Assembly (NCBI GenBank): GCA_964023275.1
Contig: OZ029914.1
Coordinates: 14,490,341-14,554,340 of the forward strand
Length of the DNA stretch: 64,000 bases
Origin: Norana najaformis
Taxonomy: Eukaryota > Annelida > Clitellata > Crassiclitellata > Hormogastridae
Direction: 5' to 3'
Positions 1 to 10,748 of the stretch are shown in pieces. The notes below the pieces were generated by a model. It was not told the DNA's origin. It ran no database searches and worked only from the letters and a program-made list of their open reading frames with translations. Both the position numbers and the translations under genes were made by a program. Within the stretch, counting starts at the first letter, position 1. Every line of letters starts with the position of its first letter.

Positions 1-413
1 ATTATATTTTCTTTTAAGCAATGAAGGAGCATTAAAATTATCTTGCATCAGAACCTTTGAATTATTCCAAAACTGAACGGCGGAAGTTTGCTAAAAATAA
101 TCAGTTAGCCTGCTCGATTTGTATAGACTTGTGCACCCCAGTAATACAACTATTAATCGCGAAGCCCCTAGCTAAATGCTTCAAGATCAATATTTATAAA
201 ATGTCTAAATTGGATACCGTTTACTTTAGTCTATGTTACTGAGGTTCATAGAAAATTAGAATGCAAAAATCTTATATTTAAATAAATAGGCCATAGATTG
301 CATTTCAAGAATTTGGCGTTCACCCCTAAGCTCTCGAGAACTCTCCTTACTTGAGTCAGTTGTCTCTGTCAAACCTAGACCGACTGAATAAATAAGTTAC
401 GTTGAAAACTTAC

Positions 414-737
414 AAATTATTCTTAAGGCTTTCGAAGTGCAGTTGTATTGATTCGTTGTCGATTCTGTCGTCTGACAAACGTACGAGGATCCGTCCATCT
501 GCAAAGTGGAATTCATAGCTAGGTTGCAAGTGTAAGTATGTCCTGAGTGGAAGCATTCCACAGACGATGAATTAAGCGAGGTGTTTTCTCCCACCTTCAT
601 AAAGTTTAAGGTGGGAGCTTTGTTGCCGCTGTATCGGACGCTGCATGATAGCTGGACCGTCTCTGTTTCTGTTCCGCAGCTGTTTGGTCCAATAACTCCT
701 TTCGCGTTCCAGTTTGCTACGCAAGTTGGTCCTGTCT
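414..737 (-). CDS. Gene A exon 3: second Ig-like domain
   Basis: The exon is 324 nt, phase 1 to 1, with acceptor CTGTACAG and donor GTAAGT. Upstream in the same frame there is a TGA, so the exon has to start after it. The core is TVQLSCSV ... YTCNLA, with extra cysteines before (GPTC, NSC) and after (YVC, YNC). The two upstream cysteines match those of gene B exon 3. It is probably the membrane-proximal Ig domain. Confidence 0.55.
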
Positions 738-3267
738 CTGTACAGAGTAGTAGACATTCTCAAACGATTTTTTCTAGCTGAGTATATCGTTGACACATTG
801 CACACTAGTTGTTTGCTCATGTATTTCTTTATTTTAACAAGGATATCACAAGCTGCCAAAAAGGTCTACATCTTGGTGTCAATAAAGACAAGTCTTAAGC
901 ACAAGAAACAGGGCATATTTTATCCGGTGTAAATCAGAATTGTTTAAATTCATTGATTTAAAATTTGGTATCGGTCATTAAATGGCGGGGATTTCCGGCT
1001 AGAAAAACTTTGGGTTACCGGTGGCGCCCCAAACCCATGTCCAATATATTAATTAACTTAATTAAATATTAATAAATGCTAATTTTTTACATTTCAGTTT
1101 CTTGAAACGGTCTGCAGATCACATGTTGCAGCCAATGGTTATGACCAGTGGCTCATTCGACGCTGGTTTGTTCAAATATGAGCATTTTCTTATTGTTAGC
1201 ATGAAGAACTGCTCTGAAATTATTCCGCAGGTACAAGCGAATAAAGTATGTAATACCAAATATTCTCTTTTGTCTACAAACTTTCCATCGCATTGCCTAC
1301 AGGCTATAGTTGGCGTCATACTTGTGGATGAATGTTCAAGTCCCTTCACAGTCGAAAGTCAAGCTCTCCAGCATTGGTATAAAAATTCAGGCGCAGTGCC
1401 TGTTTGATATATTTTAAAAGAAAATTTGAATAATTTTCAGCCGGGACTCTTTTGGTTAATTGCTGTATACTACTTGTTTATTTGTACATGAAAAACTTCT
1501 GGATGGCTTCTTTGGTGGGTTGAGCCGAAATTTGTGGGCACACAGTATCTTGGACCCATTTCTGGCGCCGCCACTGGGCCTATACTTTGCTTGAATCCCC
1601 AGATCAGCCAAGTAAAAGCGAAATTCTCATAGTGAAACGTCGTGGAGGAGCTCCGTTTCCGCTTTTCGGCCCTTAAACCGGCAATGGACGATTCCTACGG
1701 TCCTGGACACAGGTCCAGTGGATCAAGGAACCTGCCCTTTACTTCCAAATTTACATCGGTACAAAACACACTGCTTTGTTGCAAAAACTAGTACGCGAAC
1801 AACTTGCTCAAGGTCGTTACACGGAGTCCGCTCAGCATGCTCGAACCCGCAATTGTTGGATTGCAGACCAAGCGCGCTACCAGTTTAGCTGCTTACTGGA
1901 TATTATCGAATTAGCAAAATTATAATTGCAACAACGACAATTTATGCGATATCTTGATGGAGTCCGACCTGCGCCTGCTGAATTTTGGACTATGTACGGC
2001 CTGGAGAAGTGCCCAGAACAGAGATGACAGGCAGCGTACTGTGGAAACGGCAACGCTTCGGAGCGGAGCAAGCCACATATGATAATGATGAAGCAAGCTT
2101 ATTAGAGAGATAATATCGAAAACGTTATTGTCCAAAATTGATTCATTACTTGAGGAAGAGTAGAACTGTAGGTAATCTGACTCAACTGTCGAATATGATA
2201 CAATCATAGCTACACTTACCCAGAACAATGAGATGCATTTCCATTCTGTCTTCATTCCCACTGCCTGCATCTCGACAGGTATATCTCCCAGCGTCATCCT
2301 GAGTCACTGAATGAAGTATTAGGTTAGACAACTTCCCAAAACTGTGTGTAGAGTTCTCTACATGAAACCGATCCTTGTAATGCGGCTTGACAGTGCCATA
2401 CGAATAAATAAAAGATTGTCCAAATCGATCTGAACTGAAAAGCCATTCTACATTATCTGATGAAGTGGAACAATTGAAGAAAGTCGTTTCGTTGACCAAA
2501 ATTGACCTAACGCTTGGTATCATTGTGGTGGATACATTTACTGCATTAACAAAATAAAAACAGCTCTAAAAGTCACACAACAAAACCAAAACAGTAAAAT
2601 AATTTTTAAAATTTATCAGGCAAAATTTATTCACAGTAATTCAGGGTTCACTTCAATTGAGGGGAGACACCATGAAACCATGGCACGTCGCCTTACAGAA
2701 ACAAGAGCGAATACTCAAATTTTCAGCCCAAAGCGAAACTTGAGTTGAGAAAGAGGTGTGTGCATGCATAAATGAGGACTGAGGAGATAGTAAAAACTAA
2801 ACTATGGGCCCTGGGTAGTGAGTGAGAGTTATCAAGCAGAGATATAAAAGATGACAAACCCTGTATTCAGAAGATACTTAAAGAAGTAGGTTACAACTAT
2901 TTGCAAAGTAATATGCTACTGCTATGAAGGAAGAATACCTAGAAGAAAAGACTGTGCATGAATTTTGCTTCTATAATAACTGCAGTTACCACGGCACAAA
3001 ACTTACAAGTGTTTTCAAAATGTAGACTTTTGTTTGCCAAATGTTAAATGCTCTTATTGTAAGGATTCAGTAACTGTCAGTGCCGATAAATAATCTATTA
3101 AATTTTGAACAGCAGTAGCCTAACTCAGTCAGAAATAACTGTGAAATACAAAATGCAAGAATAGACAAGTGTACAGTACTTGCTGTCAGTGTTTGCTGTA
3201 AATTTTTCATACCTGTTCCTGAGAATACCGCAGACAGAACAATTAACCATATTATACGCAGTTTCAT
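414..3267 (-). CDS. Gene A: Ig-superfamily membrane or secreted receptor, 5' three exons (3' end beyond window)
   Basis: Three exons read on the minus strand, all joined in phase 1: signal peptide (3267-3213), V-set Ig domain (2540-2220) and a second Ig domain (737-414). Each boundary has an AG acceptor and a GT donor (GTATGA, GTAAGT, GTAAGT). The second Ig exon shares the pattern Cys-x14-Cys-x10-Cys-Ser-Val with gene B (Cys-x13-Cys-x7-Cys-Ser-Val), so A and B belong to one family. A transmembrane or tail exon is expected downstream, but nothing convincing is seen between 1 and 413, so the gene is probably cut by the window edge. It is head to head with gene B. The likely role is a cell-surface recognition receptor; the ligand cannot be inferred. 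Confidence 0.65.
738..2219. other. Intron 2 of gene A, with an unassigned decayed-coding stretch
   Basis: No Ig exon is visible here. On the plus strand, 1100-1200 and 1740-1930 read as short protein-like stretches broken by stops (for example QLAQGRYTESAQHA), which suggests an old mobile-element remnant. I cannot assign a family. Confidence 0.25.
2220..2540 (-). CDS. Gene A exon 2: V-set immunoglobulin domain
   Basis: The exon is 321 nt, phase 1 to phase 1, and encodes about 107 residues. The first core cysteine is in FFNCS, followed by the core tryptophan in VEWLF. The F-strand signature DDAGRYTC carries the second cysteine, and the exon ends in hydrophobic strand G (MHLIVLG). Several N-x-S/T sequons are present. 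The acceptor is GTTAATGCAG and the donor GTAAGT. One exon per Ig domain with 1-1 phase is the usual IgSF arrangement. Confidence 0.75.
3213..3267 (-). CDS. Gene A exon 1: signal peptide
   Basis: ATG at 3267, then a basic residue and a hydrophobic core (MKLRIIWLIVLSAVFSGT, 18 residues plus one base). It ends in phase 1 at a GTATGA donor. Length and composition are typical of a secretory signal, and the phase matches the next Ig exon. An in-frame ATG sits five codons upstream (MQVEE), but the inner ATG gives the standard N-region. Confidence 0.6.
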
Positions 3268-5280
3268 TTCCTCCACCTGCAAAATGTATATTCAAAAATG
3301 CAATGCAGATACATTGAAAACAACAATAAACAATAGGCATATACAACACGATTTACACATGTTGTCGGCTACAAGTGCACTATAATTATAGCTTGACGAT
3401 TGTAAAGCAATTGTGCAATAGCATGTCTTTTGAAGAATTGTGCAGCATACGAACTTTTTTGGGGCTATCAGGCCTATCGAAGGTTAGTCATTCCAACTAC
3501 AATTTAATTCCACTTCGTAATATGTTTATTATTAAAAATATTGTTAATATTAAAACTAATGGACGAGAAATCAGGTTCACTAGCAAAATGGTCAAGCATT
3601 GTTTACAGTATCATATTAGCTAGCAATCTGTACGGACTACGCGCTTCTTCGGGTACAGCTGTATGGGCTTACAAATATATAGGGCGCACATGATATTATA
3701 CACTCTGTGACGAGTTTTAGCATGTTTTCAACGTCTAAGCAGCTACATTGATCTATAATTCTGGCTGTAATCATTTCAATATAATGCAATAGGCTGGCAG
3801 ACTTCTACGATGAAGAGCCTATGCCAATAGGCTATTTATTTATAGGCTATATATGTAGTAAGCCTATATCGATCTACTTGTAAGGCCTACTCAACGTCTT
3901 TAACTGCGCGACTGAAGTCCATTTTCTTTGGACTCTGTGTTTTATTAATTAATTTAATTAGCAAAATGACTTCCTACATGCAGTTCTGGATTTGTTCGTT
4001 TTGTGAAATCCTTGCATTTAAACTTACTGCATTCATCTGGAATGCTATAATGAACCGGAATTCCAGAATCCTTCAAATCTATAAAAAAAAACCGCTTCTA
4101 ACAATCACAAATGCTATATTATGATATGCAGACAAATATAATGTACAGACAAACTGTTTTATAATGAAAACTGAATTTTGCTATTGTGTAATATGAAGTC
4201 TATGACTCATCATTAAAAATAACAATAATAATGCGCCGTAGAACGGCCGTGACAAAAAAGAGAGCGCTATAAATGAGTTCAGAATCAAAGACAATCAAAT
4301 TATGTTTTAAAGCTAGATCTTGAGCGTTTTGAACTGTGACTAGAATGCAAGATTCTCCAAGCTATGTCTCGCATTATTATTAATGGGGCGTTCCTTTCTT
4401 AGTTGCCACGACGTTCTGTCAGCCGTCGCTTTCCTGTGCTTGTAACTCAGGTAGTCTTTGCAATCTGAATTCAGCCATCGAAGGTTGGGTTCTAGGTCCA
4501 ATAGCGCGAAGGTCATGCAACTAATCTATTCTAGACTTTTGTGAATCATAGCTTGGAGAATATTGCCTTCCCTAGCAGCGTGCAGCATGTCCTGACGTTT
4601 AGAATCTCTCGGTTTTGCTCTTTTCCCACACACGAACCATAGCTCCTATAAATGATAGGCGCATTAGGCCTACCCAGCATATACCCCCAGATTTATTTAA
4701 ATTTTAAAGCGGATGTGCTGTAGGATTGGCAGTCAATGAAACACATTAAGCATGCAATCAGAAACGTGACTGGATTTAGAAATACTTCCAACGAGCCCTT
4801 CCATCTGAACGCAACAAACGTTCCAGCTGCATAATTCGCCCCACAGGAAAATATACACAGCAGGTGATACAGTAAGCGATTCTACTAGTAACACGGACAT
4901 GGACAACATTTACACCAGCAGTGAATGCAAGAGAAAGAAAGTGGCGCAGTTGATAAAAAAAACAAGTGCAACATACAATTACGGTTGTATGTTATGCACA
5001 CAATATGCGATATGACGCACCGGATCTTTGTATACCATTAGCTAGTACAGCCAGCTCTAAATGCTAGACAGGCCTATATTTACTCTGATACTCTGAAAAG
5101 TCTTTGCGTAACAGTCTAATAATTGACTACTGCACTTGGTTCATCTAGCAGTAGTAGTAATAGGCGATAGATGAGTATATTGCAGTCTGCAATTATGGAT
5201 TTAGCTGGTTCCGGCTCTGCATTCAAAACCTGTTATTTTAGGCTACAGTTTAATTTACTTCAACGTTAAACATTTACAGC
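3268..5280. promoter_or_regulatory. Shared 2-kb intergenic region between divergent genes A and B
   Basis: The two receptor genes start about 2.0 kb apart and point away from each other, so this stretch should hold both promoters. No clear TATA box was assigned. A 15-bp perfect inverted repeat (4352-4366 and 4547-4561) is the main structure. The rest is AT-rich and non-coding. Confidence 0.35.
4352..4561. repeat. Inverted repeat, 15-bp perfect arms, about 180-bp spacer
   Basis: ATTCTCCAAGCTATG at 4352-4366 is the exact reverse complement of CATAGCTTGGAGAAT at 4547-4561. The flanks also pair partly (CTAGAAT with ATTCTAG). This could be a worn MITE or foldback element. Confidence 0.45.
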
Positions 5281-5323
5281 ATGTTGATCGCAGCAATTCT
5301 ACTAATATTAAAAGTTGGAAATG
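5281..5323 (+). CDS. Gene B exon 1: signal peptide (predicted)
   Basis: ATG at 5281 starts MLIAAILLILKVGN, a short hydrophobic leader that ends in phase 1 before GTTGGT. A better-looking donor (GTAAAA) lies five bases later but would give phase 2, which does not fit the next exon. This is the only leader-like reading I found upstream of the V-set exon. Confidence 0.45.
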
Positions 5324-8300
5324 GTTGGTAAAATACGGCCCTTATGCCATATATACTATGTTTTGTAGACCAAAAGTGAAAAAATCAATTTGAGAGTCCT
5401 TTCTCATGGCCATAATGGAATATTTTCTGTAGTTGAATTTCTCAATAATTTTATATCATCCAAACTTTTCAGATGAAATTTTGTGCAGGTCATATTAATA
5501 GGATTTGATTTTAGATCTACGTAGGCCCTTCTTATCAATATAGAATAAATGATTATTGACATTGAAGTAGGCCTACTTTTCTCCGTTGCAAAAATGTTAT
5601 CTCATATCTGTCTTTTTCCTTTTCAGCTATTTCCAGTTTTGATGTTTATCCGCTTAACAAGGCCGTCCTTGCTGGGCAGAGAATGGAGCTGAAGTGTAAG
5701 ACAAACAACAATGAAACGGTTAATCGATGGATGGTAACACGCGTAGAAAACTGGGAAATGATATATGAGGAAAACCAGCAAGCAAACAACTTACATGTAG
5801 AAGAACAACGAAAGAGACCAATAATCAAATCTAACTTTCCATATTTCGGTGTTTCGTTTCGTCAAAATGGTGACTGTATTCTTTATTCGAACAAAACCGA
5901 ACTACAGGACGCGGGTGTCTATACGTGCTACAAAAATGCAGATGCAGTTCAAACGAGCGCACAACTTATAGTCTTGGGTGAGCATTTTAAATTTCAAAAT
6001 GTAGGTCTATGTTAATAATTCCATTAGTTAGACATATACGTTTAGATTAATGCGTTGTAGTTCAGTAAAATATTACAAATAAGAGACTTTCAGAGGCAAC
6101 TCAAACGTAGATCAGGGCTTAGGCCTATCGTCTGTATATGGAATTACACCAGAGATGTTTAAAGAGAGTGGAGAGCGTGGGCTTAGGCAGTTCACACAGG
6201 TGGTACAAAGAACCTCGCATACAGGGATAATCCCAGAGGACTGGAGGAAATGAAATTATACCTATGGTCTGCAAAGGCAAGGACGGCGGGAGGGAATGTA
6301 GACACTGCCATGGAATCACCCTTATGTTTGTTCCTTAGAAGGTCTTGGCGCGTATCGAGTTGGGACGGGTGAAGGATCTTCTCTTAAAGCATAGCAAACG
6401 GAAACAGTTTCAGGTGTTCCAAAGCATGCAGATAGCGTTTCTGGACGCACAAAGGTACAGATGCAGGCCACTCCTAGAAGAAAGGCAACCACTAAATTAA
6501 ATAAGCTCCACGATGCATTTTCGAGTGCGTGCGAAGGACAGCAGTTTGCATTGAGTCGTGGGACGCATGGATCAGTCACCTGTGACATAGCGACCCAACT
6601 CGTGCCAACTACAACTCGTACAATTGAAGAGACGCAATACCCAAGACGCAATAACTGGAATCGCCTTTCCCGAAAGCTCCGGCTTGAATTCCTCAGTTTG
6701 TCTCTTCCGCAGTTTCGCAAGCGCCTGAAGTCTGTATTATTAGACAGTGGTCTAACTGGTTCGGGTCTGGTGAGTCTATTCTTGAAGTGGCGCTTTATAA
6801 ATGTCAGATTACAATTACAATTACAATTAACCAGCTCATATCGCCAGACCCACATTGAAATCTTAAAATCGACGCTTCATTGAATAGATAGCCAATAAGA
6901 TAGCTGACAACATGTTTCTCCCTTTGGTTTTCCCGCAGCTATCGGAGTTGTAAAATATAAATTGTACGTGATGTCGTTGATATCATTGATATCGCCACTG
7001 TACCGGTCACGTATGGTGCTCTCAGTCAACTCTACGGAAGAGTTAACGCTCTGTCAGAGCTACCTAATTTGTCCAGCAGCTGGTGCTGTCGTTGCGTCGG
7101 ACACAATTCACCTCTTAGGATCCTCCATCCATGGAATAAAGGAATGATTTTCAATAAATGCTATATTTGCTGGTTAACACAACAGAAGTCATGTCTTGTT
7201 CTTTGCAGAATCGAATCCCGTTTGTGAGAGCAACATCTTTGATTCTTACAACTACTCAATGCCTTGTGACGTTAATATCTGGATGCAGTGCAGTGTAAAT
7301 TTTTCCATTGTGAGTAACTGGCATCCGAATATGGAGTGGATACAACATCGCGATGACACACAGTTTACAACGAATGATAGTATTACAGTTACAACAAACA
7401 CTGGCGTAACTTCTGTTTTGAATGTTTCAATCAGTCCAACAGAAAAGGAAATTTATTTTTCGTGCAAAACATTCTTCAAACCTTATAACGGTACCGTAAG
7501 AATGACTGCTTCTAATATCCCTGAGTATGTGTTCATCTGGAATTCATCGAAATTCATTTTCCAAGAAACTACGCTTCCCACAGCCAGATATCTTGATGAC
7601 AAAACATCAGAAAGTAATATGGCTACCAGCGTCACAACTGTACTGCCTGATGGCATTGGTAAAGAATCTTCCAATTATTGGTGTGAGTATAAATTTCCCA
7701 GGAACGGGATTTATAATGCCAAAAGCATTATTATGCAATCAAATGCGTGCACGTTGCATTACTCTAAGTGCACGCCGTTCAAAGTTTAACTGACTTGTCC
7801 AGACAGTAAGGAACATTGAAAACCTTAGACAGATTCAGGTAAAATTCGTCATCATTGCCACCCGTGTTAGCCTTCCTTTCAGAACAGACAACCGTATAAG
7901 GTTGAAGTTCAGATGTACCCAAACACTGCTAAACTTATTCGACTATAATTGAATTTAATAAAAGACTTTCCTGAGTCGTCGACAAGTAGGTTTTAAAGTA
8001 CATGGTATTAAACACTGGATAAATGCGTATTAGTAAAAAGTTTAACAAAATATTATGTTAGAATTATATAAATGTAACAATTTCAATGACATTTTAGTTG
8101 TTGTGTCATTGTCTCTGGTGGCTGTTGTGTCAATATTCTTTATTCTAATGGCAATTATGGCTCTCAACTTCTACATTTGTCGAAAAAGAAAATCTAAAGG
8201 TTTGACATGTTTTTAAATCTGCATAAAATATACGTCTTATACTGTACTTTGGAAGTAAAATTAATCCGCTTATCAAGAAATATATAGGCTTACTGTTGAA

Positions 8301-10224
8301 AGCAGGGGAACTCAAAAAATAATAATCAGCTACCAATCTACAAAGAATACCCTTCGCCTATCTCAAACAAAACTTTAATAGGCATGTGCTCTAATGACCT
8401 TAGAATGTGATCGGCAAGGAATGTGATTCGCAAGAATTATGATATTCAGAGCAAAGATTATGATAGAGAAGGACCGTGATGGGCAAGGAATATAATATAG
8501 GCAAGGATCGTGATAGGCAAGAACTACGACTGGAAAGAGAAAGGATAGGCAATCACTGCGTTAACTTTTCGGTTATATGGAGGTTAGCATAATTTTAGAA
8601 AATTCGGCGCTGCTGCCTGCAAATTTGACGAACCGACTGGCCTCTGTTTTTGTTTAAAACGTGAACTGGGGTCGATCGATAGGTTGACAACATCCAAACT
8701 GTTAAAGAAAAATGTTTGAGGAGACAGAAAGTACAACAAGATTAGCAAACTTCTGGGGATGTTGATTTTATTATGACAAATAGTCAGATAGCATTAAAAT
8801 TAGACTTTCCGATTAAGCCAGCGTTTTATAGCACATTAGATGGATGTTATCATAGAATTTTGTCAACTGGATAAGAAACTAAAATGCTGAAGTTCAAATG
8901 TTAATATATTGGTGATTAATCAGACTGCGAAGCTAACACGAAAACTAGAAGCTCTGACTTTTATCTAATAGGCTTGTGCAAATATAAATGACGGATTCAG
9001 AAGTTTACCAAGTGAGCAAGGCCGTACATGACTTGTCGAAATATTTCTAAAGACCCGTTTCACGTCAGCGGGACTTAACCCCATGTCGTCAAAATTTGGA
9101 TGACCTCTCTTGCTAATTAGCATTTTTGCTATTCTCTCTAGATTTTTGAAAAGCCTTTAGTCATCTTCTTTTGTACTTCCTCCGATTTTAATAACTTTTT
9201 TCAGGATTTGCGATGATTTTTTTACTTTTTTTTATAGCAATTATCCAGTTTCCTAGGATATTTATGACCTTTATATCTATTAGTATACAACCAGTTGTTT
9301 AAGTTTCCCCTTTTTATCTTGACTAGTTTTATCTTTCATTACAAGTTTATTAAGCAAGCCTCGCCCGAACCAGTTTGGGAGCCAACTTAATGGTGTTTCA
9401 AATGGGTACTTGACCCATTTGGCTTGCCTGGATCCATTTTCGATAGATATTACTTTTGATTTAGAATCATCAAAGTTTTGATTTTTGAGCCACATTATAG
9501 AATCTGCACTAGGGACTATTTTTGCCACTTGCTTTTAACAGATGGAGTAGAACCCGCATCAAATTTTGCTTCGCTGGATCAGCCGATCTCAGACGAATAC
9601 GAGATCATGCCTTATGCATACACGGATGGCTACGACAAGATAGACGAAGTCAACGCATCTGATACTGATATCCCGATTCAACTTCCACGGCGAGAAGGCC
9701 CTCTTCCGACACCTGGCTATGACAGACTTTTATCACAACAAAACACACCCACCGTCTATAGCCCTATCGACAACTACAAGCAGCCGTTAAACGAGGAAGA
9801 TGACAAAATAAATTCAACTCATGTACCGGAATCTGTGCAGAAGTCGGACATCGGCAATTTATTAGCAGGTGTACATAGCGTCGAAACCGATGCGAAATGC
9901 AAGGCTTATATTCAGCTCATCAGTGAAACGGAAGAGGGAGAAGATTCTTCTTCATTTGTCTGCATGGCAAAACACGAAATCCAAGTTAAGCCTTCGTCAA
10001 GCGATTCCTCTGACGAAATTCCTTCGTCCTACCTAAAGATCAGCGAAGATGCCACACAAGACGATTCTTCTGAAGAAATCCCTTCGTCCTACCTAAAAAT
10101 CAGTGAAGATATCACAAAAGACGATTCCCCTGAAAAAGACCTTCCTTTTATCCGACTAACTAACTCGAGGGACAGCTGTCACAGGTACATAGACCCTTAT
10201 TACCAAAATTACAAAATTACTTAA
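5281..10224 (+). CDS. Gene B: Ig-superfamily transmembrane receptor with tyrosine-rich tail
   Basis: Five exons, all phase 1, total 1653 nt (550 residues): signal peptide (5281-5323), V-set Ig (5627-5977), second Ig plus stalk (7209-7682), transmembrane helix (8098-8199) and cytoplasmic tail (9542-10224, TAA). The order gives a type I receptor. The tail carries 14 tyrosines. These include the ITAM-like pair YEIM-x7-YDKI, YxxL/I motifs (YDRL, YSPI, YIQL) and two copies of SSYLKI, which fit the ITIM consensus S/I/V/L-x-Y-x-x-I/V/L. Such tails recruit SH2 proteins in known receptors; here the role is inferred. A polyadenylation signal AATAAA lies at 10498-10503. The domain layout resembles innate or allorecognition IgSF receptors. 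Confidence 0.7.
5627..5977 (+). CDS. Gene B exon 2: V-set immunoglobulin domain
   Basis: The exon is 351 nt, phase 1 to 1. The acceptor TTTTCCTTTTCAG follows a strong pyrimidine tract and the donor is GTGAGC. The first cysteine is in MELKCK, the core tryptophan in NRWMV, and the F strand reads DAGVYTCY. It ends SAQLIVLG, like gene A exon 2 (MHLIVLG). About 117 residues. Confidence 0.8.
6125..6835 (+). mobile_element. LINE fragments (RT pieces and 3' end) in intron 2 of gene B
   Basis: 6130-6330 reads as a broken reverse-transcriptase N-terminal region (GITPEMFKESGE, IIPEDW). 6640-6780 reads like the C-terminal end of a CR1-like ORF2 (NWNRLSRKLRLEF). The element ends in GGCGCTTTATAAAT and an (ATTACA)n tail near 6790-6830. 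Both parts carry stops or frameshifts, so this is a dead, possibly composite insertion. Confidence 0.55.
7209..7682 (+). CDS. Gene B exon 3: second Ig-like domain and stalk
   Basis: The exon is 474 nt, phase 1 to 1, with acceptor TTCTTTGCAG and donor GTGAGT. An N-terminal cysteine pair (NPVC ... MPC) precedes MQCSV, the core tryptophan in MEWIQ, and IYFSCK. The last 60 or so residues are rich in Ser, Thr and Asn, as expected for a glycosylated stalk before the membrane. Confidence 0.65.
8098..8199 (+). CDS. Gene B exon 4: transmembrane helix
   Basis: The exon is 102 nt, phase 1 to 1. It encodes about 25 hydrophobic residues (VVSLSLVAVVSIFFILMAIM) followed by the basic stop-transfer run CRKRKSK. 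The acceptor is ATTTTAG and the donor GTTTGA. Confidence 0.7.
8400..8560 (+). repeat. Degenerate minisatellite in intron 4 of gene B
   Basis: Repeated variants of GTGATAGGCAAGGAA, about 20 bp apart, with many substitutions. The rest of the intron (8200-9541) shows nothing coding. Confidence 0.45.
9542..10224 (+). CDS. Gene B exon 5: cytoplasmic signalling tail
   Basis: The acceptor CTTTTAACAG is followed by 227 residues and TAA. There are 14 tyrosines. Tail residues 19-34 read EYEIMPYAYTDGYDKI, where YEIM also fits the PI3K-binding YxxM motif. Two 60-bp tandem units (10003-10062, 10063-10122) each encode EIPSSYLKISED. The composition is acidic and Ser-rich, suiting a disordered tail. The tyrosine-motif functions come from known receptor families and are not shown here. 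Confidence 0.7.
10003..10143 (+). repeat. 60-bp in-frame tandem repeat (2.3 units) in gene B tail
   Basis: Units begin with GATTC at 10003, 10063 and 10123. The first two each carry one SSYLKI motif. The third is cut short after SPEKD. The copies differ at about ten positions, so the duplication is not brand new. Confidence 0.8.
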
Positions 10225-10497
10225 TTTTTAAATAATTGGGGATATAATTCTTTTACATTTTAGACCAATAGTTTTCTCTTTGATTATGACATAAAACTAT
10301 TATTTCACTATAATTAATATTATCAACTGCTTTCAATATTCACTTTAATTTAATTCTAACATCTTATACCCTACCACGACATATTATATACTGATTCTTA
10401 CATCAAGATATTTGCAACACTTCATATTCCATGTTCCGTAACACTTTTTCAACTTATAATAATGGGGGTTATTAGATTTTTTATCTCTACTTTGTTC

Positions 10498-10503
10498 AAT
10501 AAA
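10498..10503 (+). terminator. Polyadenylation signal of gene B
   Basis: AATAAA, 274 bases after the stop codon, in AT-rich 3' flank. Confidence 0.5.
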
Positions 10504-10653
10504 TTCTATAATTACCCTTAGGCCCCTATCTGGCAGACTGTTTCCTCACTGTACGGAAACAGTAAGCCTGTTTATTTGATTGGGGTTGCCTTCCTCTCCC
10601 CACACTGCGTTCTCTACATGCTCCGTATTCTCTGGATCTGACTTCTTCGGAAG

Positions 10654-10748
10654 CATCTAACCTAAAAATCAGTGAAGATATCACAAAAGACGATTCCCCT
10701 GAAAAAGACCTTCATTTTATTTCAAATAATACCCTTGAACTGAACTAA
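10654..10748 (+). CDS. Possible alternative terminal exon of gene B lacking the ITIM tyrosine
   Basis: About 430 bp past the main stop, a copy of the tail repeat recurs. After CTTCTTCGGAAG the phase-1 frame reads SNLKISEDITKDDSPEKD and on to a TAA at 10746-10748. The tyrosine of SSYLKI is replaced by Asn. The phase fits splicing from the transmembrane exon. It could equally be a non-functional duplicate in the 3' flank, since the first polyadenylation signal lies before it. Confidence 0.3.

Noticed and set aside
572-859. 95-codon minus frame overlapping gene A exon 3
   Set aside because: It is a different frame from the Ig-like reading, which has the cysteine pattern, splice sites and phase.
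9280-9528. 82-codon minus frame before gene B exon 5
   Set aside because: It lies in an intron on the opposite strand, with no start context or homology that I can see.
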